Assembly (NCBI RefSeq): GCF_000513195.1
Contig: NZ_CBVI010000077.1
Coordinates: forward strand, 1 to 64,000
DNA length: 64,000 bases
Reading direction: 5' to 3'
From: Bacteroides timonensis
GTDB lineage: Bacteria > Bacteroidota > Bacteroidia > Bacteroidales > Bacteroidaceae
This document shows positions 8,928 to 17,898 of this stretch, in pieces. The notes under the pieces were generated by a model that saw only the letters and a program-made list of their open reading frames with translations, was not told the DNA's origin and made no database searches. The position numbers and the translations under genes were made by a program. Position 1 is the stretch's first letter. Each line of letters begins with the position of its first letter.

Positions 8928-9808
8928 TTCTTCACCAGATATTGATTGAACATAATTCCCATTACAATCAATGCAAGGCCGATGTAAGTTGTAAACACAA
9001 TCTGTTCACCCAATATGATTGCAATGAAGAATAAAGACAAGAAGGGGGATAAGTAACAAAGCTGGTTGACCAGTGCCGGATTGGATGTCTTCCGCATGGC
9101 AAGACTGAAAAAGATAAAGGGAATACCCATTTCGAACCCACCGACATACATACCCGACAAAATACCGGGCAATGTATTGAGATGCACACCTACTCCCACA
9201 GCTCCTATCAGCAAATAGACCGTGCCAAACAGAAAGCTCATAAACAGCGCAATGCTGCCATCCGTTTTATCTTTGAACTTATTGTTTATCATCCAATACA
9301 TGGCCCACAACAAAGCACTCAATGCCGCCAACAATAAGCCATGCACGGGTATATCCATACCTCCCGACTGCCCGGTTCCTACAGAAATAAGTACCACTCC
9401 ACCCAGTGAAATAAACATGCCGATATATTTCTTCGGTGGTATGGGCTGATGGGCAAACAAGGCCAACAGAATAAGCAGCACAATAGGCCATGCATAGTTG
9501 ATGGGCTGCGCTACTTGTGCAGGTAGCAGATCATAAGCCTTGAACAACACCAGATAATAAGCGACAGGATTCAGTAATCCCAACAATGCAAAATATCCCC
9601 ATTGGCGACCGGAAAGTTCCGACACCAGTCTCCACTTCTTCTGGAAAGTTAGCAAAAGAGCAAATATGACTAATGAAGTACAACTGGCTATCAGTAGCAT
9701 CTCAAAATGAGTTAGATGCGTTAAAGCTATCTTAAAAGCAGTGGCTACAGTAGACCAACTAAGCACTGCAATGCAGGCATAAACAACGGCACTTGTACTG
9801 TTTTTCAT
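8924..9808 (-). CDS. EamA/DMT-family transporter
   Basis: This 294-residue protein has ten predicted hydrophobic segments in two five-helix halves, the layout of the drug/metabolite transporter (EamA) family. Examples are 'WGYFALLGLLNPVAYYLV' in the first half and 'SALLWAMYWMINNKF' in the second. It is an inner-membrane carrier. EamA proteins move amino acids, nucleotides or other small metabolites, and the substrate is not readable here. The start at 9808 (MKNSTSAVVYAC) is preferred over an in-frame start at 9904 that would overlap the previous gene and add a hydrophilic tail. The stop overlaps the HTCS start by ATGA, and the gene lies 46 bp after the DUF6055 gene, so it is probably part of the CotH-DUF6055-EamA-HTCS transcript. 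A carrier placed here could move an amino acid or sugar released by the locus; that is only an inference. Confidence 0.85.
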   Translation of the reverse strand: MKNSTSAVVYACIAVLSWSTVATAFKIALTHLTHFEMLLIASCTSLVIFALLLTFQKKWRLVSELSGRQWGYFALLGLLNPVAYYLVLFKAYDLLPAQVAQPINYAWPIVLLILLALFAHQPIPPKKYIGMFISLGGVVLISVGTGQSGGMDIPVHGLLLAALSALLWAMYWMINNKFKDKTDGSIALFMSFLFGTVYLLIGAVGVGVHLNTLPGILSGMYVGGFEMGIPFIFFSLAMRKTSNPALVNQLCYLSPFLSLFFIAIILGEQIVFTTYIGLALIVMGIMFNQYLVKK

Positions 9809-9854
9809 CGGTTCATATATGTTTCTTTTGCAGACATCGTATTTATCTGTATGT

Positions 9855-11183
9855 TTATAAAGGATTGCTTCCCGTAACCCTGATGCGGTATGGCCATTGA
9901 GCATCTTTCTCTCCCGGAGCGGGATTCATCCAATGCTCCGTCGGCGCTCCCATCACAACCAACCACAAGTGGGTCAGAGTTTGATTTTTTGGAGCTGTAA
10001 AAATAATACTTTTCCCGCTATTATCGCCCATTTCGCCATAAATAGATTTACCTTCTGCCGTTACAGCAACAAAACCATAACGCCAACCTGCCTTATCTGT
10101 ATGGATTGCAGTATATCCTTCCTTTCCTGCTTCTCCGCAGAATTCCACTTTCACTTTCTCTCCCGGCTGAGGAACAGCCAAAGGAATAGCATTGAATCCA
10201 TAATTTTCAGGACAATTCTCCGGTGCTATCCTATACCATCTATCCGGCTGAGCTATTAGCTGAGAAGTATATTTATTGGCATACGGGCGTGTTTCTTTCC
10301 AGACGCGCGGAAAATCCCAGTTGATAAAGTGGCGGTAAGCATCAAACATCTCGTCACAGAATTGCTTCTGATTCAAGGTAGCCAAACGCTTGTAGGTGAT
10401 AATCGGGTCTTCTCCCCGCTTTCCCTGACGGTAAAGTTCGGCTATGACGGGAAGTCCCCGTTTCATCCCCCAGTATTCCAATACATAAGGTGAATGATAA
10501 ATATTCTCCATGTGGAGATAAGCCTTGTGAGTCAGTTTCATGAAAGCATCCCAATGATATTTTTCATCAGTAATCCATTCGGGATTCACCTGCCACAGCA
10601 TCCATTGCGAAGTCATTTCAAAGAAACCGCATCCTCCCCAGGCTTCGCCCTGCCCGTCGCAACTGATCTGTGCCTGAAAACTATGTCCCAATTCGTGGGC
10701 GATGCAGTTCAATTTCTTATCTTGCACACGGTTGGGGGCAATCCATAAAGCACCGATTTCTCCGTCATAATCTCCACCGTATGCCGTGCCTTCCAGGGAA
10801 TAGTTCAGCATCACCATCATGCGATACTTGTCGCACTTGGAACCTGGACGTGAGAACTCCAATGTATCACGGAAGAAACGGTAAAAGGTCTCCAACTTTT
10901 CCATCAGATTCGGTAAATCGACCTGCATATCGTGCCCTTCCAACTGAGGCGGATTGGATAAATCATTCCCAAACCCTTTCTCCCAGAAGATGACGAAGTT
11001 CTCTGTACAAGCCATACGATGATAACTCCACTTGCTTTCAGGATTTTGCAAATCCATTCTCTGGAGGTCTTTAGGGATATAGATAGTTTTTCCCGAAGGC
11101 ATAGAGACAGATGTCACATTCTGTGCCTTCAAGGCTAATCCCCAAACGATAGCAAGACTTAATAAAAAGATATACTTCTTCAT
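9855..11183 (-). CDS. Secreted DUF6055-type putative zinc metallopeptidase
   Basis: This 442-residue protein has a signal peptide ending LKAQN and no lipobox. The core carries HELGHSFQ (His163, Glu164, His167), a HExxH zinc-binding motif in the arrangement of DUF6055 proteins. It is followed by 'WGGCGFFEMTSQW', whose acidic residue could be a further ligand. The same block occurs in the larger protein at 14514-16859, including 'GALWIAPNRV' versus 'GALWVNPSTC', so the two are paralogues. The C-terminal third is a beta-rich domain with 'GWRYGFVAVTAEGKSIYGEM', also shared. The stop of the upstream CotH gene overlaps its start (ATGA). Peptidase activity is inferred from HExxH; I know of no demonstrated substrate for the family. 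It probably acts outside the cytoplasm. Confidence 0.75.
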   Translation of the reverse strand: MKKYIFLLSLAIVWGLALKAQNVTSVSMPSGKTIYIPKDLQRMDLQNPESKWSYHRMACTENFVIFWEKGFGNDLSNPPQLEGHDMQVDLPNLMEKLETFYRFFRDTLEFSRPGSKCDKYRMMVMLNYSLEGTAYGGDYDGEIGALWIAPNRVQDKKLNCIAHELGHSFQAQISCDGQGEAWGGCGFFEMTSQWMLWQVNPEWITDEKYHWDAFMKLTHKAYLHMENIYHSPYVLEYWGMKRGLPVIAELYRQGKRGEDPIITYKRLATLNQKQFCDEMFDAYRHFINWDFPRVWKETRPYANKYTSQLIAQPDRWYRIAPENCPENYGFNAIPLAVPQPGEKVKVEFCGEAGKEGYTAIHTDKAGWRYGFVAVTAEGKSIYGEMGDNSGKSIIFTAPKNQTLTHLWLVVMGAPTEHWMNPAPGEKDAQWPYRIRVTGSNPL

Positions 11184-12478
11184 AATCTTTTTGTTCCTGA
11201 CGGATAGTTTTTAATAACAGTATCTAAATAATCGGTACGTTGTTGAAGCCATTGTTTCATCCGGGTTATCTCCGTCTGATAATTTTTATCAATAGGCCAG
11301 CATTCAGCATTACGCTTCATGGCTTCGAAGCAATTCACAACAAAAGTATTCGTTTCCTCCCAGAACTCTGACATAATCTTATCTTTTATTTCTTTCCAAC
11401 GTGCCTTATATTCACTCACAAAGCGTTTATTTTTGAAAAGATCCGTAAAGAAAGACGGAACACGATAGCCTCCGGTATGGTTGACCGGATCAGTGCCTAA
11501 TACAAGCTCTTTGTAACTATTGAAATAGTTATGCCCGGTATACATGGTTCCCCAGTCGAAATCAAATCCTGCATCGAAATCCCAAAGTGGCCCCATGGTC
11601 CAAAGACCGTTTTTATCTTTATGCATATAGATGCTGCGTGGAGCATCTACTTCTACATTATACACCAGTTCCTGTATCATCATATAATCTATAAACGAAG
11701 CGATATTCATCAGTTGAGCGGTTGTTTCATAATTGCCTTCATGTATGCTCTGCTCCAACCGGGCAAAATCATCCTGAACCACTCTCAATTGTGCAACAGT
11801 AGCATCTTCCGGATGTTTCACACAAATAGGCATCCGGTAAACTGTCGACCAGAAGTTATCTACCCCGTCCGGATTCAATTCCGGTCCATCATCCGCATCC
11901 AGCGAAATCAGCATTCCCTGTTCGTCATCCACTGCTACGCGGCTACTACCTTGTTCCACTTGCTCGGTCAACTGATAGAGTCCGATGTACTCACTGTTCA
12001 GTGTTACCTCTACATAACGAGAGTGGTTGGTATAAGGCAAACCTAATTTCTCACCTGCAATAAATGTGAAGGTGTTCATCATTTGGGTCGGATCACGGTA
12101 ATTGGCAAGAAGTACCCAATCCTTTTCAGTAGCCAGTCCAAGTATTTCCGACTTCTTATCCAACTTAATGCGATAAGGTTTCTTCGGATACCAAAGCCAG
12201 GTAGAATTTCCACGCCCGCGAATGCGTCCTGTTCCGGTATAGTCCCATTCTTCTTTTTCAGAATCAATGGTGAGGATACAGTTCACATAGTCCTTCTTGT
12301 CCTTTGAGACAATAGGAGCACCATTTTCGGTGTTGATGGCCAGTTGGGCAACCTGATAGATGAAGGTTGAAGGTACTTCTGGAAATATCGGATGAATACA
12401 AGCAGGTTCTAAATCATCAGAGCAGTTTGCTAAAAACAAAGATAAACAGACTAAGCCAAACAAATTTGAGAATTTCAT
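11180..12478 (-). CDS. CotH-like secreted kinase lipoprotein
   Basis: This 432-residue lipoprotein (lipobox FLANC, Cys19, then SDD) has the CotH fold signatures. These are 'GRIRGRGNSTW' near residue 90 with 'KKPYRIKLDKK', a long central domain with 'YQLTEQVE' and 'GMLISLDADDG', and the C-terminal 'MGPLWDFDAGFDFDWG' that holds the metal-binding acidic residues. CotH proteins of Bacillus spores are atypical protein kinases. Bacterial surface homologues are found with cellulosomes and polysaccharide utilization genes, and their substrates are largely unknown. The gene overlaps the DUF6055 gene downstream (ATGA), so the two are probably made together. Exposure at the outer membrane is inferred from the lipoprotein signal. 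A phosphorylating enzyme within a peptidase/glycosidase operon is unexpected. Confidence 0.85.
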   Translation of the reverse strand: MKFSNLFGLVCLSLFLANCSDDLEPACIHPIFPEVPSTFIYQVAQLAINTENGAPIVSKDKKDYVNCILTIDSEKEEWDYTGTGRIRGRGNSTWLWYPKKPYRIKLDKKSEILGLATEKDWVLLANYRDPTQMMNTFTFIAGEKLGLPYTNHSRYVEVTLNSEYIGLYQLTEQVEQGSSRVAVDDEQGMLISLDADDGPELNPDGVDNFWSTVYRMPICVKHPEDATVAQLRVVQDDFARLEQSIHEGNYETTAQLMNIASFIDYMMIQELVYNVEVDAPRSIYMHKDKNGLWTMGPLWDFDAGFDFDWGTMYTGHNYFNSYKELVLGTDPVNHTGGYRVPSFFTDLFKNKRFVSEYKARWKEIKDKIMSEFWEETNTFVVNCFEAMKRNAECWPIDKNYQTEITRMKQWLQQRTDYLDTVIKNYPSGTKRL

Positions 12479-12618
12479 TGATATACAATTTTAAGACAGT
12501 CTAAAAAATATTTTAGGACTTTCAGACTGACTTTTCTGCATTAGTTAAACTCCAAATAATACTTAAGTAATGCAAAAAAACAACTCGGTATAAACGGCGT
12601 TTTATTTTCCCGGTTAGA

Positions 12619-12652
12619 AAAACATTTTTCCCCAATAGGAGAAAAATATTTT
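12619..12652 (-). terminator. Possible terminator after the M43 peptidase gene
   Basis: The arms 12619-12633 and 12638-12652 pair over 15 positions with two mismatches around a 4-nt loop. The stem is A/T-rich and the following minus-strand sequence is only moderately T-rich, so termination is uncertain. The rest of 12479-12737 is A/T-rich and shows no credible gene. Confidence 0.35.
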
Positions 12653-12737
12653 AGTAATAGGCTAATAATAAACCGGCATTGATGTACCAAGTTATTTTTT
12701 ATGATTACTAAAATAGCAGAAAGTATCTCTATTAAGA

Positions 12738-14240
12738 TCAATTAATAGCTGACAACACCTGAATAGGAATACTTAAGAAATTTACATATCCGTTTATGGA
12801 TATACACAATACAGCTCGCAATGAGCTAGTACCAACCGAAACTGTTCTCGGACAATAAAAAGCATTATTGGCTGAAGTCGGTTTTGTGAAGGAGCTACCA
12901 GGCCCTTCCATAAATTGAAAATTATAATAATTAGGATAGGTTACAGAGTTCCCTCCTAAACTATCATCATAATATAAATACAAGTAACCATTTTGGTATA
13001 CTTTTACAGGGCTATTAAAAGGATCCTTCAAATTGATAGTACCTACCTGTGTAGTAGAGCCACTGCCCCCATCTGGACTCGTACTCCATCTTAGTTGTCC
13101 TGTTTCAGAATAAACCTTAACATGATATGCTTTCTTTGTTTCCGTAATAGTTTTATTACCCAAAGTAGCTCGCATAGTTATCGTATACAGCTGTGATGGA
13201 GATGCATCATCCTGATTTACGATAGTAATTGAATGCCCCGAAAATTGTTTTGAATACGTTTCATAGTCATCTTTCTGTTTCGAATATGACTGACATTCAA
13301 CCGTCCATTGAACGTCAAAATTATCTGCTAAGTCTACTGAATAAATTCCAGAAGTTGCCAAGAAATCAGCCCCATTTATCCAAGGCTTAATTGCTGCTTG
13401 CAAGACATAATTATGTTCTAATGTGTTTACCATTCGTTGATTCTGTACTAATGTAAATTGAGTACGACATGATTTACCCGCATATGACATTAAATTAGAA
13501 GAAGATGGAGAATAAGAATCCCCGTGAGCATCAGTAATATTACCTATATAAGTACATCCATTCCAAATATTAGGGTCTGCTGGTGTATCACTTATATAGT
13601 CACCACATGTAGTAGAGTTTGATCCATCAACGAGTTCTGCGCAAGTACCACTTCCGCTTTCACCTACGCTTGTTCCATGATGAGTATGATATAGTCCTAA
13701 ACAGTGTCCCACTTCATGTGCTACAGTACTTTCCTTGTAATAATTTCCCTTTATAATACAAGCTGTAGAAGGTATAGACTGAGCTTGTCCTGCAGCATTA
13801 AAATCTCGCCCAACTGACACTACATAAATATCTATAGCATTAGAATGACGATTTTGAGAGAACAGAGGAGTTATCAAAAAACTTGGAAGCCTATTGAGAT
13901 CATCATTATCTATATATTCAGAACCTAACAAACTAAACGAAAAGCTCGTATCTGCATAATCTCTATTTAAGTTGTTTATTATTGTTGAAGAAACAATTTC
14001 TTTATCAAGTCCAGAACCTGATGAATATCGAACAACATGAATAAAAACATATAAATTATAAAATCTCATATTGTTTATATTTCTCGTTTCAGCCTCAAAA
14101 AACCAAGTGGGCGGAGGAGGTGTAGGAGTTCCACAAATTTGCATTTCTGACACAGGTATCCCTTCTATTTGATCCTGCCTATCATCACTACATCCTATAG
14201 CCAAAAAGCAAAATGTTAAAAATACTATATATTTTTTCAT
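12738..14240 (-). CDS. M43 (pappalysin-like) zinc metallopeptidase lipoprotein
   Basis: This 500-residue lipoprotein has its lipobox at LAIGC (Cys17) followed by SDDRQD. The catalytic core shows the full metzincin motif HEVGHCLGLYH (His175, Glu176, His179, His185) and a downstream Met-turn 'NLMSYAG', as in the M43 cytophagalysin/pappalysin group. It should be an extracellular or surface zinc endopeptidase. The C-terminal 180 residues are beta-rich with a 'GGSGSTTQVGTINLKD' stretch and may be an Ig-like or adhesion domain. The start at 14240 (MKKYIV) is chosen by its signal peptide; ATG at 14246 is also possible. By eye the gene is more A/T-rich than its neighbours, and it is isolated by 250-bp gaps on both sides, with a terminator just upstream, so it may be a later insertion into the locus. 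Confidence 0.85.
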   Translation of the reverse strand: MKKYIVFLTFCFLAIGCSDDRQDQIEGIPVSEMQICGTPTPPPPTWFFEAETRNINNMRFYNLYVFIHVVRYSSGSGLDKEIVSSTIINNLNRDYADTSFSFSLLGSEYIDNDDLNRLPSFLITPLFSQNRHSNAIDIYVVSVGRDFNAAGQAQSIPSTACIIKGNYYKESTVAHEVGHCLGLYHTHHGTSVGESGSGTCAELVDGSNSTTCGDYISDTPADPNIWNGCTYIGNITDAHGDSYSPSSSNLMSYAGKSCRTQFTLVQNQRMVNTLEHNYVLQAAIKPWINGADFLATSGIYSVDLADNFDVQWTVECQSYSKQKDDYETYSKQFSGHSITIVNQDDASPSQLYTITMRATLGNKTITETKKAYHVKVYSETGQLRWSTSPDGGSGSTTQVGTINLKDPFNSPVKVYQNGYLYLYYDDSLGGNSVTYPNYYNFQFMEGPGSSFTKPTSANNAFYCPRTVSVGTSSLRAVLCISINGYVNFLSIPIQVLSAIN

Positions 14241-14461
14241 AACCATATCAATTTTCAATTTTAAATAAATAGAACAAGAACAACTTATAAAAACAGCTAC
14301 AGATGACCTAAATCAACACATTCTGCAGCTAAACAAATAACTATCAACACAAACAATCTAAAGGCTCATACCTCCTCTTTTTATCCATAACGAAAACATT
14401 TCGTAGTTTTGAAAAAATGAAGAAAAGTACTTCTTCCTATTTTTAGAAGTTTATAATAGCA

Positions 14462-14480
14462 AGGGGGGATTATCCCCCCT
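14462..14480 (-). terminator. Intrinsic terminator after the DUF6055/DUF4859 gene
   Basis: AGGGGGGA and TCCCCCCT form an 8-bp G/C stem with a 3-nt loop, about 35 bp past the stop of the 781-residue gene. The following minus-strand sequence is TTGCTATTATAAAC, moderately T-rich. It probably ends the GH127-SusC-SusD transcript, at least in part. Confidence 0.6.
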
Positions 14481-14513
14481 AATCCTATGGAATAAATACT
14501 TCAGAGCCTTATA

Positions 14514-16859
14514 CTATTCTACAATAAAATTGAATTTAAGAGTAGCAATGTATTCTTTACCATCCTTGATATAGACAAGTTCAACGATTTGAGGATAAAT
14601 TTCTCCAGCAGTGAGAGTACCCGGCATAAAGCCTACTTCCATATCGTAGATAGTGTGAAGTTTGGTATAGGTACGTGCATCTGCACCCCATCCTTGCAGC
14701 TCGCCAACAGCGTTGCACCAGAATCCTCCCAACTCACCACCACAATTATCTTCATAACTGTAAGTACCGTCAGTCAGTTTCAAACGCATACAGATTTTTC
14801 CTTCGGCCAATCCCTCAGAACTATGTTGCTGGATGGCTGCAAAATCTTCCGGCATCAGGCAGAAAGCATGGCAAATAGCTGCATTATCGTAGTAAGCGAT
14901 GTTATAATGAGCAAATTCATAAGATGCATCAGACGTACCGCGCACATTAATAATCATCTCAACGCTTTTAGGCTTAGCATTCGGATCAAGCACCACTTCA
15001 ACTACATCATTATAACTTTCCACGTCGGTGCCACTCAAAGTAATAGTATAAGGCCATTGTTCGTCATCTTCTTCCTTATCATTCCAATACTGACGATTGT
15101 ATTCATCGGGAGCAGCCATTATCACGAAGTAGAGTTCATTTGTACCGACAGGCACTGTGTAAGAAGCCGTACCTTCGGCACCCTTGCTCATTTCCGAATA
15201 GGTCGGTTTGCCGTTTACGATAGCTACATAACCATAACGATAGTCAGATGAAGTATTATCCGAAGTATTGTAGGTCGTGGTTTTAGCCACAACTTTTCCA
15301 TCTCCATCTACCTGCTCGCCTTTATCTCCCTTGGCAAGAGCACTTCCGGGAGTGATTGCACCAACCGTAGTAGAAACTGTAGTACCGGCAGCAGGCACTT
15401 TCATTTTAATAACATTGAAACCGGTAGTTCCGGGACAGCTCGCATAACCCACCTGATATTTGAGGTCGCCTACCTTGTATAAATCAGTACTATAATCACC
15501 TTTCACATAATCAGGTACAGTCACCGGTTTACTTTCATTATTGGCAAACCTCAAGTCATAGTATACCATACGTGAAGCATAGTCATAAAGATCAGCATAA
15601 AGAACATTCTGACTATTACCGCAATATATACGTTGGTAAGTTTGTAATGGATCTTCAGGATATTCCGAATCACTCCAAATACGTCCATATGCATCAATTC
15701 CATGTTTCTCTACCCAAGTATGCTGCAACCAGTAACTGGCATAACGCATCCATTCATGGTTGAAGTGTCGATGATAATTCTTTTTCCAAACATCAAGATG
15801 ATAGCCGAACATTTCTTCCGGATAGTCAAGTTGAGCTTGCCATTGTGCACACTGTTCCCAGAAAGCACAACCTCCGGCACCATCGGGGCCAAATCCATAA
15901 CGGAATCCATGATGTAAATCAGCAGGAGCCCCCTGCTTGTTCACTTTATCAGCATAAACTTGGTACTGGAATGAGTGACCGATTTCATGAGCTATGGTAG
16001 AACCTACAGGCTGACAAGTAGATGGATTTACCCAGAGGGCACCTATTTTGTCATCATAACCAGAACCAGTGGCAAGCCACTCATCCTGATAAATCAGATA
16101 AATCTGCATCTTATAATCGTCAAGCATAGATTTACCTTCACCCAAAGTCGCCATCTTAAGAATGTTAACATTGGTATTGAAGTATGATTCCGCTTTCTTA
16201 AGAAGGTCATCAATATCTACGCGCATGGCAGCCGCAACGGTTTCCGCATTTGGATCTTCTCCAAACTCCGGTGACCAGAATACAAAGAAGTGTTCACTTT
16301 GCTTCATGCGATGCCATGAATAGTAGCTGTCATGACGAAGCATATACTCAGGACCTTCCTCGAAGTGAGGATTTCCGGCACTGGGACAAATGTATTTGGC
16401 ATAATCTTTAATTTCGTCAGGTTTCAGGTACAATACCTTATACTTTTGAACCAACTTAATAGCCTGTGACTGGCCTTTTACGGTAGAGATTGTAACAGTG
16501 GCAGAACGGTCATTGGTCGTGTCTTCGTTCTCCTGCATGGTCACAGTCAACTTCAACTCTTCACCAGCTTTACCTTCAGCAGGTGACACGCTAGCCCATG
16601 AACAGGCATTACCTTCGGCATCTACAACGGCAACCGTCCAGTCCATGTCACTCTTAAAGTGTATTTCCAAGCTCTTGTCTTCGGCTTCAACCGCATAATC
16701 GACCTCCATACCAGCAATAGTACCTTTATATCGAGGATCATAATCAGCTACACGTTTTGACATATCGTCATCTTCACATGCAGTAGTGAGAAACGATGTT
16801 CCACTAACAGCCATCAACATAGCCGCGAGGTAGAAATAGTGTCGTATATTGCTTTTCAT
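14514..16859 (-). CDS. BACON, DUF6055 and DUF4859 lipoprotein, putative metallopeptidase
   Basis: This 781-residue lipoprotein (lipobox LTTAC, then EDDDM) is built of several modules. A BACON-like Ig domain (about 45-140) has 'SDMDWTVAV' and 'SWASVSPAEG'. A DUF6055 region (about 165-600) holds HEIGHSFQ (His291, Glu292, His295). A C-terminal DUF4859-like domain (about 625-781) contains 'GGFWCNAVGE' and 'GWGADA'. BACON domains usually sit in Bacteroides surface proteins that bind glycan or mucin. The zinc motif suggests a peptidase, as in the shorter paralogue at 9855-11183. The DUF4859 part resembles the next protein encoded upstream (16894-17892), which points to a common ligand or partner. 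The gene is 34 bp after the DUF4859 gene in the SusC-SusD operon, so the protein is probably displayed with the SusCD complex and may cut or hold the glycoprotein substrate. Its activity is not shown. Confidence 0.75.
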   Translation of the reverse strand: MKSNIRHYFYLAAMLMAVSGTSFLTTACEDDDMSKRVADYDPRYKGTIAGMEVDYAVEAEDKSLEIHFKSDMDWTVAVVDAEGNACSWASVSPAEGKAGEELKLTVTMQENEDTTNDRSATVTISTVKGQSQAIKLVQKYKVLYLKPDEIKDYAKYICPSAGNPHFEEGPEYMLRHDSYYSWHRMKQSEHFFVFWSPEFGEDPNAETVAAAMRVDIDDLLKKAESYFNTNVNILKMATLGEGKSMLDDYKMQIYLIYQDEWLATGSGYDDKIGALWVNPSTCQPVGSTIAHEIGHSFQYQVYADKVNKQGAPADLHHGFRYGFGPDGAGGCAFWEQCAQWQAQLDYPEEMFGYHLDVWKKNYHRHFNHEWMRYASYWLQHTWVEKHGIDAYGRIWSDSEYPEDPLQTYQRIYCGNSQNVLYADLYDYASRMVYYDLRFANNESKPVTVPDYVKGDYSTDLYKVGDLKYQVGYASCPGTTGFNVIKMKVPAAGTTVSTTVGAITPGSALAKGDKGEQVDGDGKVVAKTTTYNTSDNTSSDYRYGYVAIVNGKPTYSEMSKGAEGTASYTVPVGTNELYFVIMAAPDEYNRQYWNDKEEDDEQWPYTITLSGTDVESYNDVVEVVLDPNAKPKSVEMIINVRGTSDASYEFAHYNIAYYDNAAICHAFCLMPEDFAAIQQHSSEGLAEGKICMRLKLTDGTYSYEDNCGGELGGFWCNAVGELQGWGADARTYTKLHTIYDMEVGFMPGTLTAGEIYPQIVELVYIKDGKEYIATLKFNFIVE

Positions 16860-16893
16860 TTTATATTGTTTTAGAAAGTTTAAAAATAAGGCA

Positions 16894-17892
16894 TTACTCG
16901 AAAGTTGCGTTCAAAAGGAACGACATCGCTTTCTGTTTATCAGGAGTAGCCAAACCAAATTTAACCATCATTGTAGTTCCCGATGCAATACCCGGAGCAC
17001 GTCCGATAGCCATGCAAGCCGGATCATCCTCTAGCCAAGGCTCGATGAAGAAAGAGAAGCCATCTGCTCCCCAAGTGCAAATTTCGTTATTGGCATTACA
17101 CCAGTAACCACCATTATTTGCTGTAGAAGTGCCGTCCCAAACATATGCATTAGTTTCAAGGTTCATCATATAAGGTTTTACTGCGCCATCGGAAACAGCA
17201 GCAACCAATTCAGCAGAAGACATACCAAACACATAATTGATATTTTCAGCTACACTCTCGAATGTCAACGAATAAGCATTATAGTCACCAGCAGGAATCG
17301 TTATATCCTGAATGATAAAACTCTTATCAAATACAGTCATAGCCATAACGAAACGAATAGCCGTATTGTAGTTTGGTCCATCAAGGGCAAAGCCAAACTC
17401 TATCGAAGCTGCACCACCGGCATTTCCATCGGGATAAAAATTGAAGCATTTGGTTGCGGCATCGAATTCAATGATGCCATATAAGGATGCATCATCAATG
17501 TCACATACATTACCGTTTTTATTAACATACCAGCCATATTTCTTCCCTTCTACATTGGCTTTTGCTTTGTTCCATACACTACGGGAGGCATTAATGGGAC
17601 AGACAACCACTTTCCCGCTCTCAATAGCACTCATCAGTTCATTTACTGTCATGCCGAGCTGTTGCTGTATTATTGTTTCATATTGTTCGATACTAATGGT
17701 AGCAGGAACAGGATCGCCAGCTTTTTTATCAAAGGTACTGGTTACAGTTCCCTTTTCATCTGTTTTCACAGGTGGATTCTCATTTGGACCGTACACATGC
17801 ATACTTGTAGCATCTGTATATTCTTCACTGCAAGCGGTTGTCATAAACAACGCACCACAAATCATCAGTATATAGATTAATTTCTTTTTCAT
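16894..17892 (-). CDS. DUF4859 lipoprotein of a SusCD locus
   Basis: This 332-residue lipoprotein (lipobox MTTAC, Cys21, then SEEY) has a short variable region. A helical segment 'TIIQQQLGMTVNELMSAIESG' follows, then a repeat of it ('NYVFGMSSAELVAAVSDG') and two copies of a beta-module with 'KYGWYVNKNGNVCDID' and 'GGYWCNANNEICTWGADG'. The second copy matches the C-terminus of the 781-residue protein downstream, and both fit DUF4859. It lies 6 bp after susD and so occupies the usual place of a SusE/SusF-type surface glycan-binding protein. I infer that it is a ligand-binding surface lipoprotein of this locus, with no direct evidence for the ligand. No catalytic motif was seen. Confidence 0.65.
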   Translation of the reverse strand: MKKKLIYILMICGALFMTTACSEEYTDATSMHVYGPNENPPVKTDEKGTVTSTFDKKAGDPVPATISIEQYETIIQQQLGMTVNELMSAIESGKVVVCPINASRSVWNKAKANVEGKKYGWYVNKNGNVCDIDDASLYGIIEFDAATKCFNFYPDGNAGGAASIEFGFALDGPNYNTAIRFVMAMTVFDKSFIIQDITIPAGDYNAYSLTFESVAENINYVFGMSSAELVAAVSDGAVKPYMMNLETNAYVWDGTSTANNGGYWCNANNEICTWGADGFSFFIEPWLEDDPACMAIGRAPGIASGTTMMVKFGLATPDKQKAMSFLLNATFE

Positions 17893-17898
17893 GGTTCT

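Noticed and set aside
9809..9904. Longer start of the EamA protein at 9904
   Set aside because: It would overlap the DUF6055 gene by 50 bp and add a hydrophilic tail before the first membrane segment; 9808 fits the family.
12541..12741. 66-residue ORF in the gap between the CotH and M43 genes
   Set aside because: It is a low-complexity, A/T-rich reading frame with no ribosome binding site, and it overlaps a probable terminator stem.
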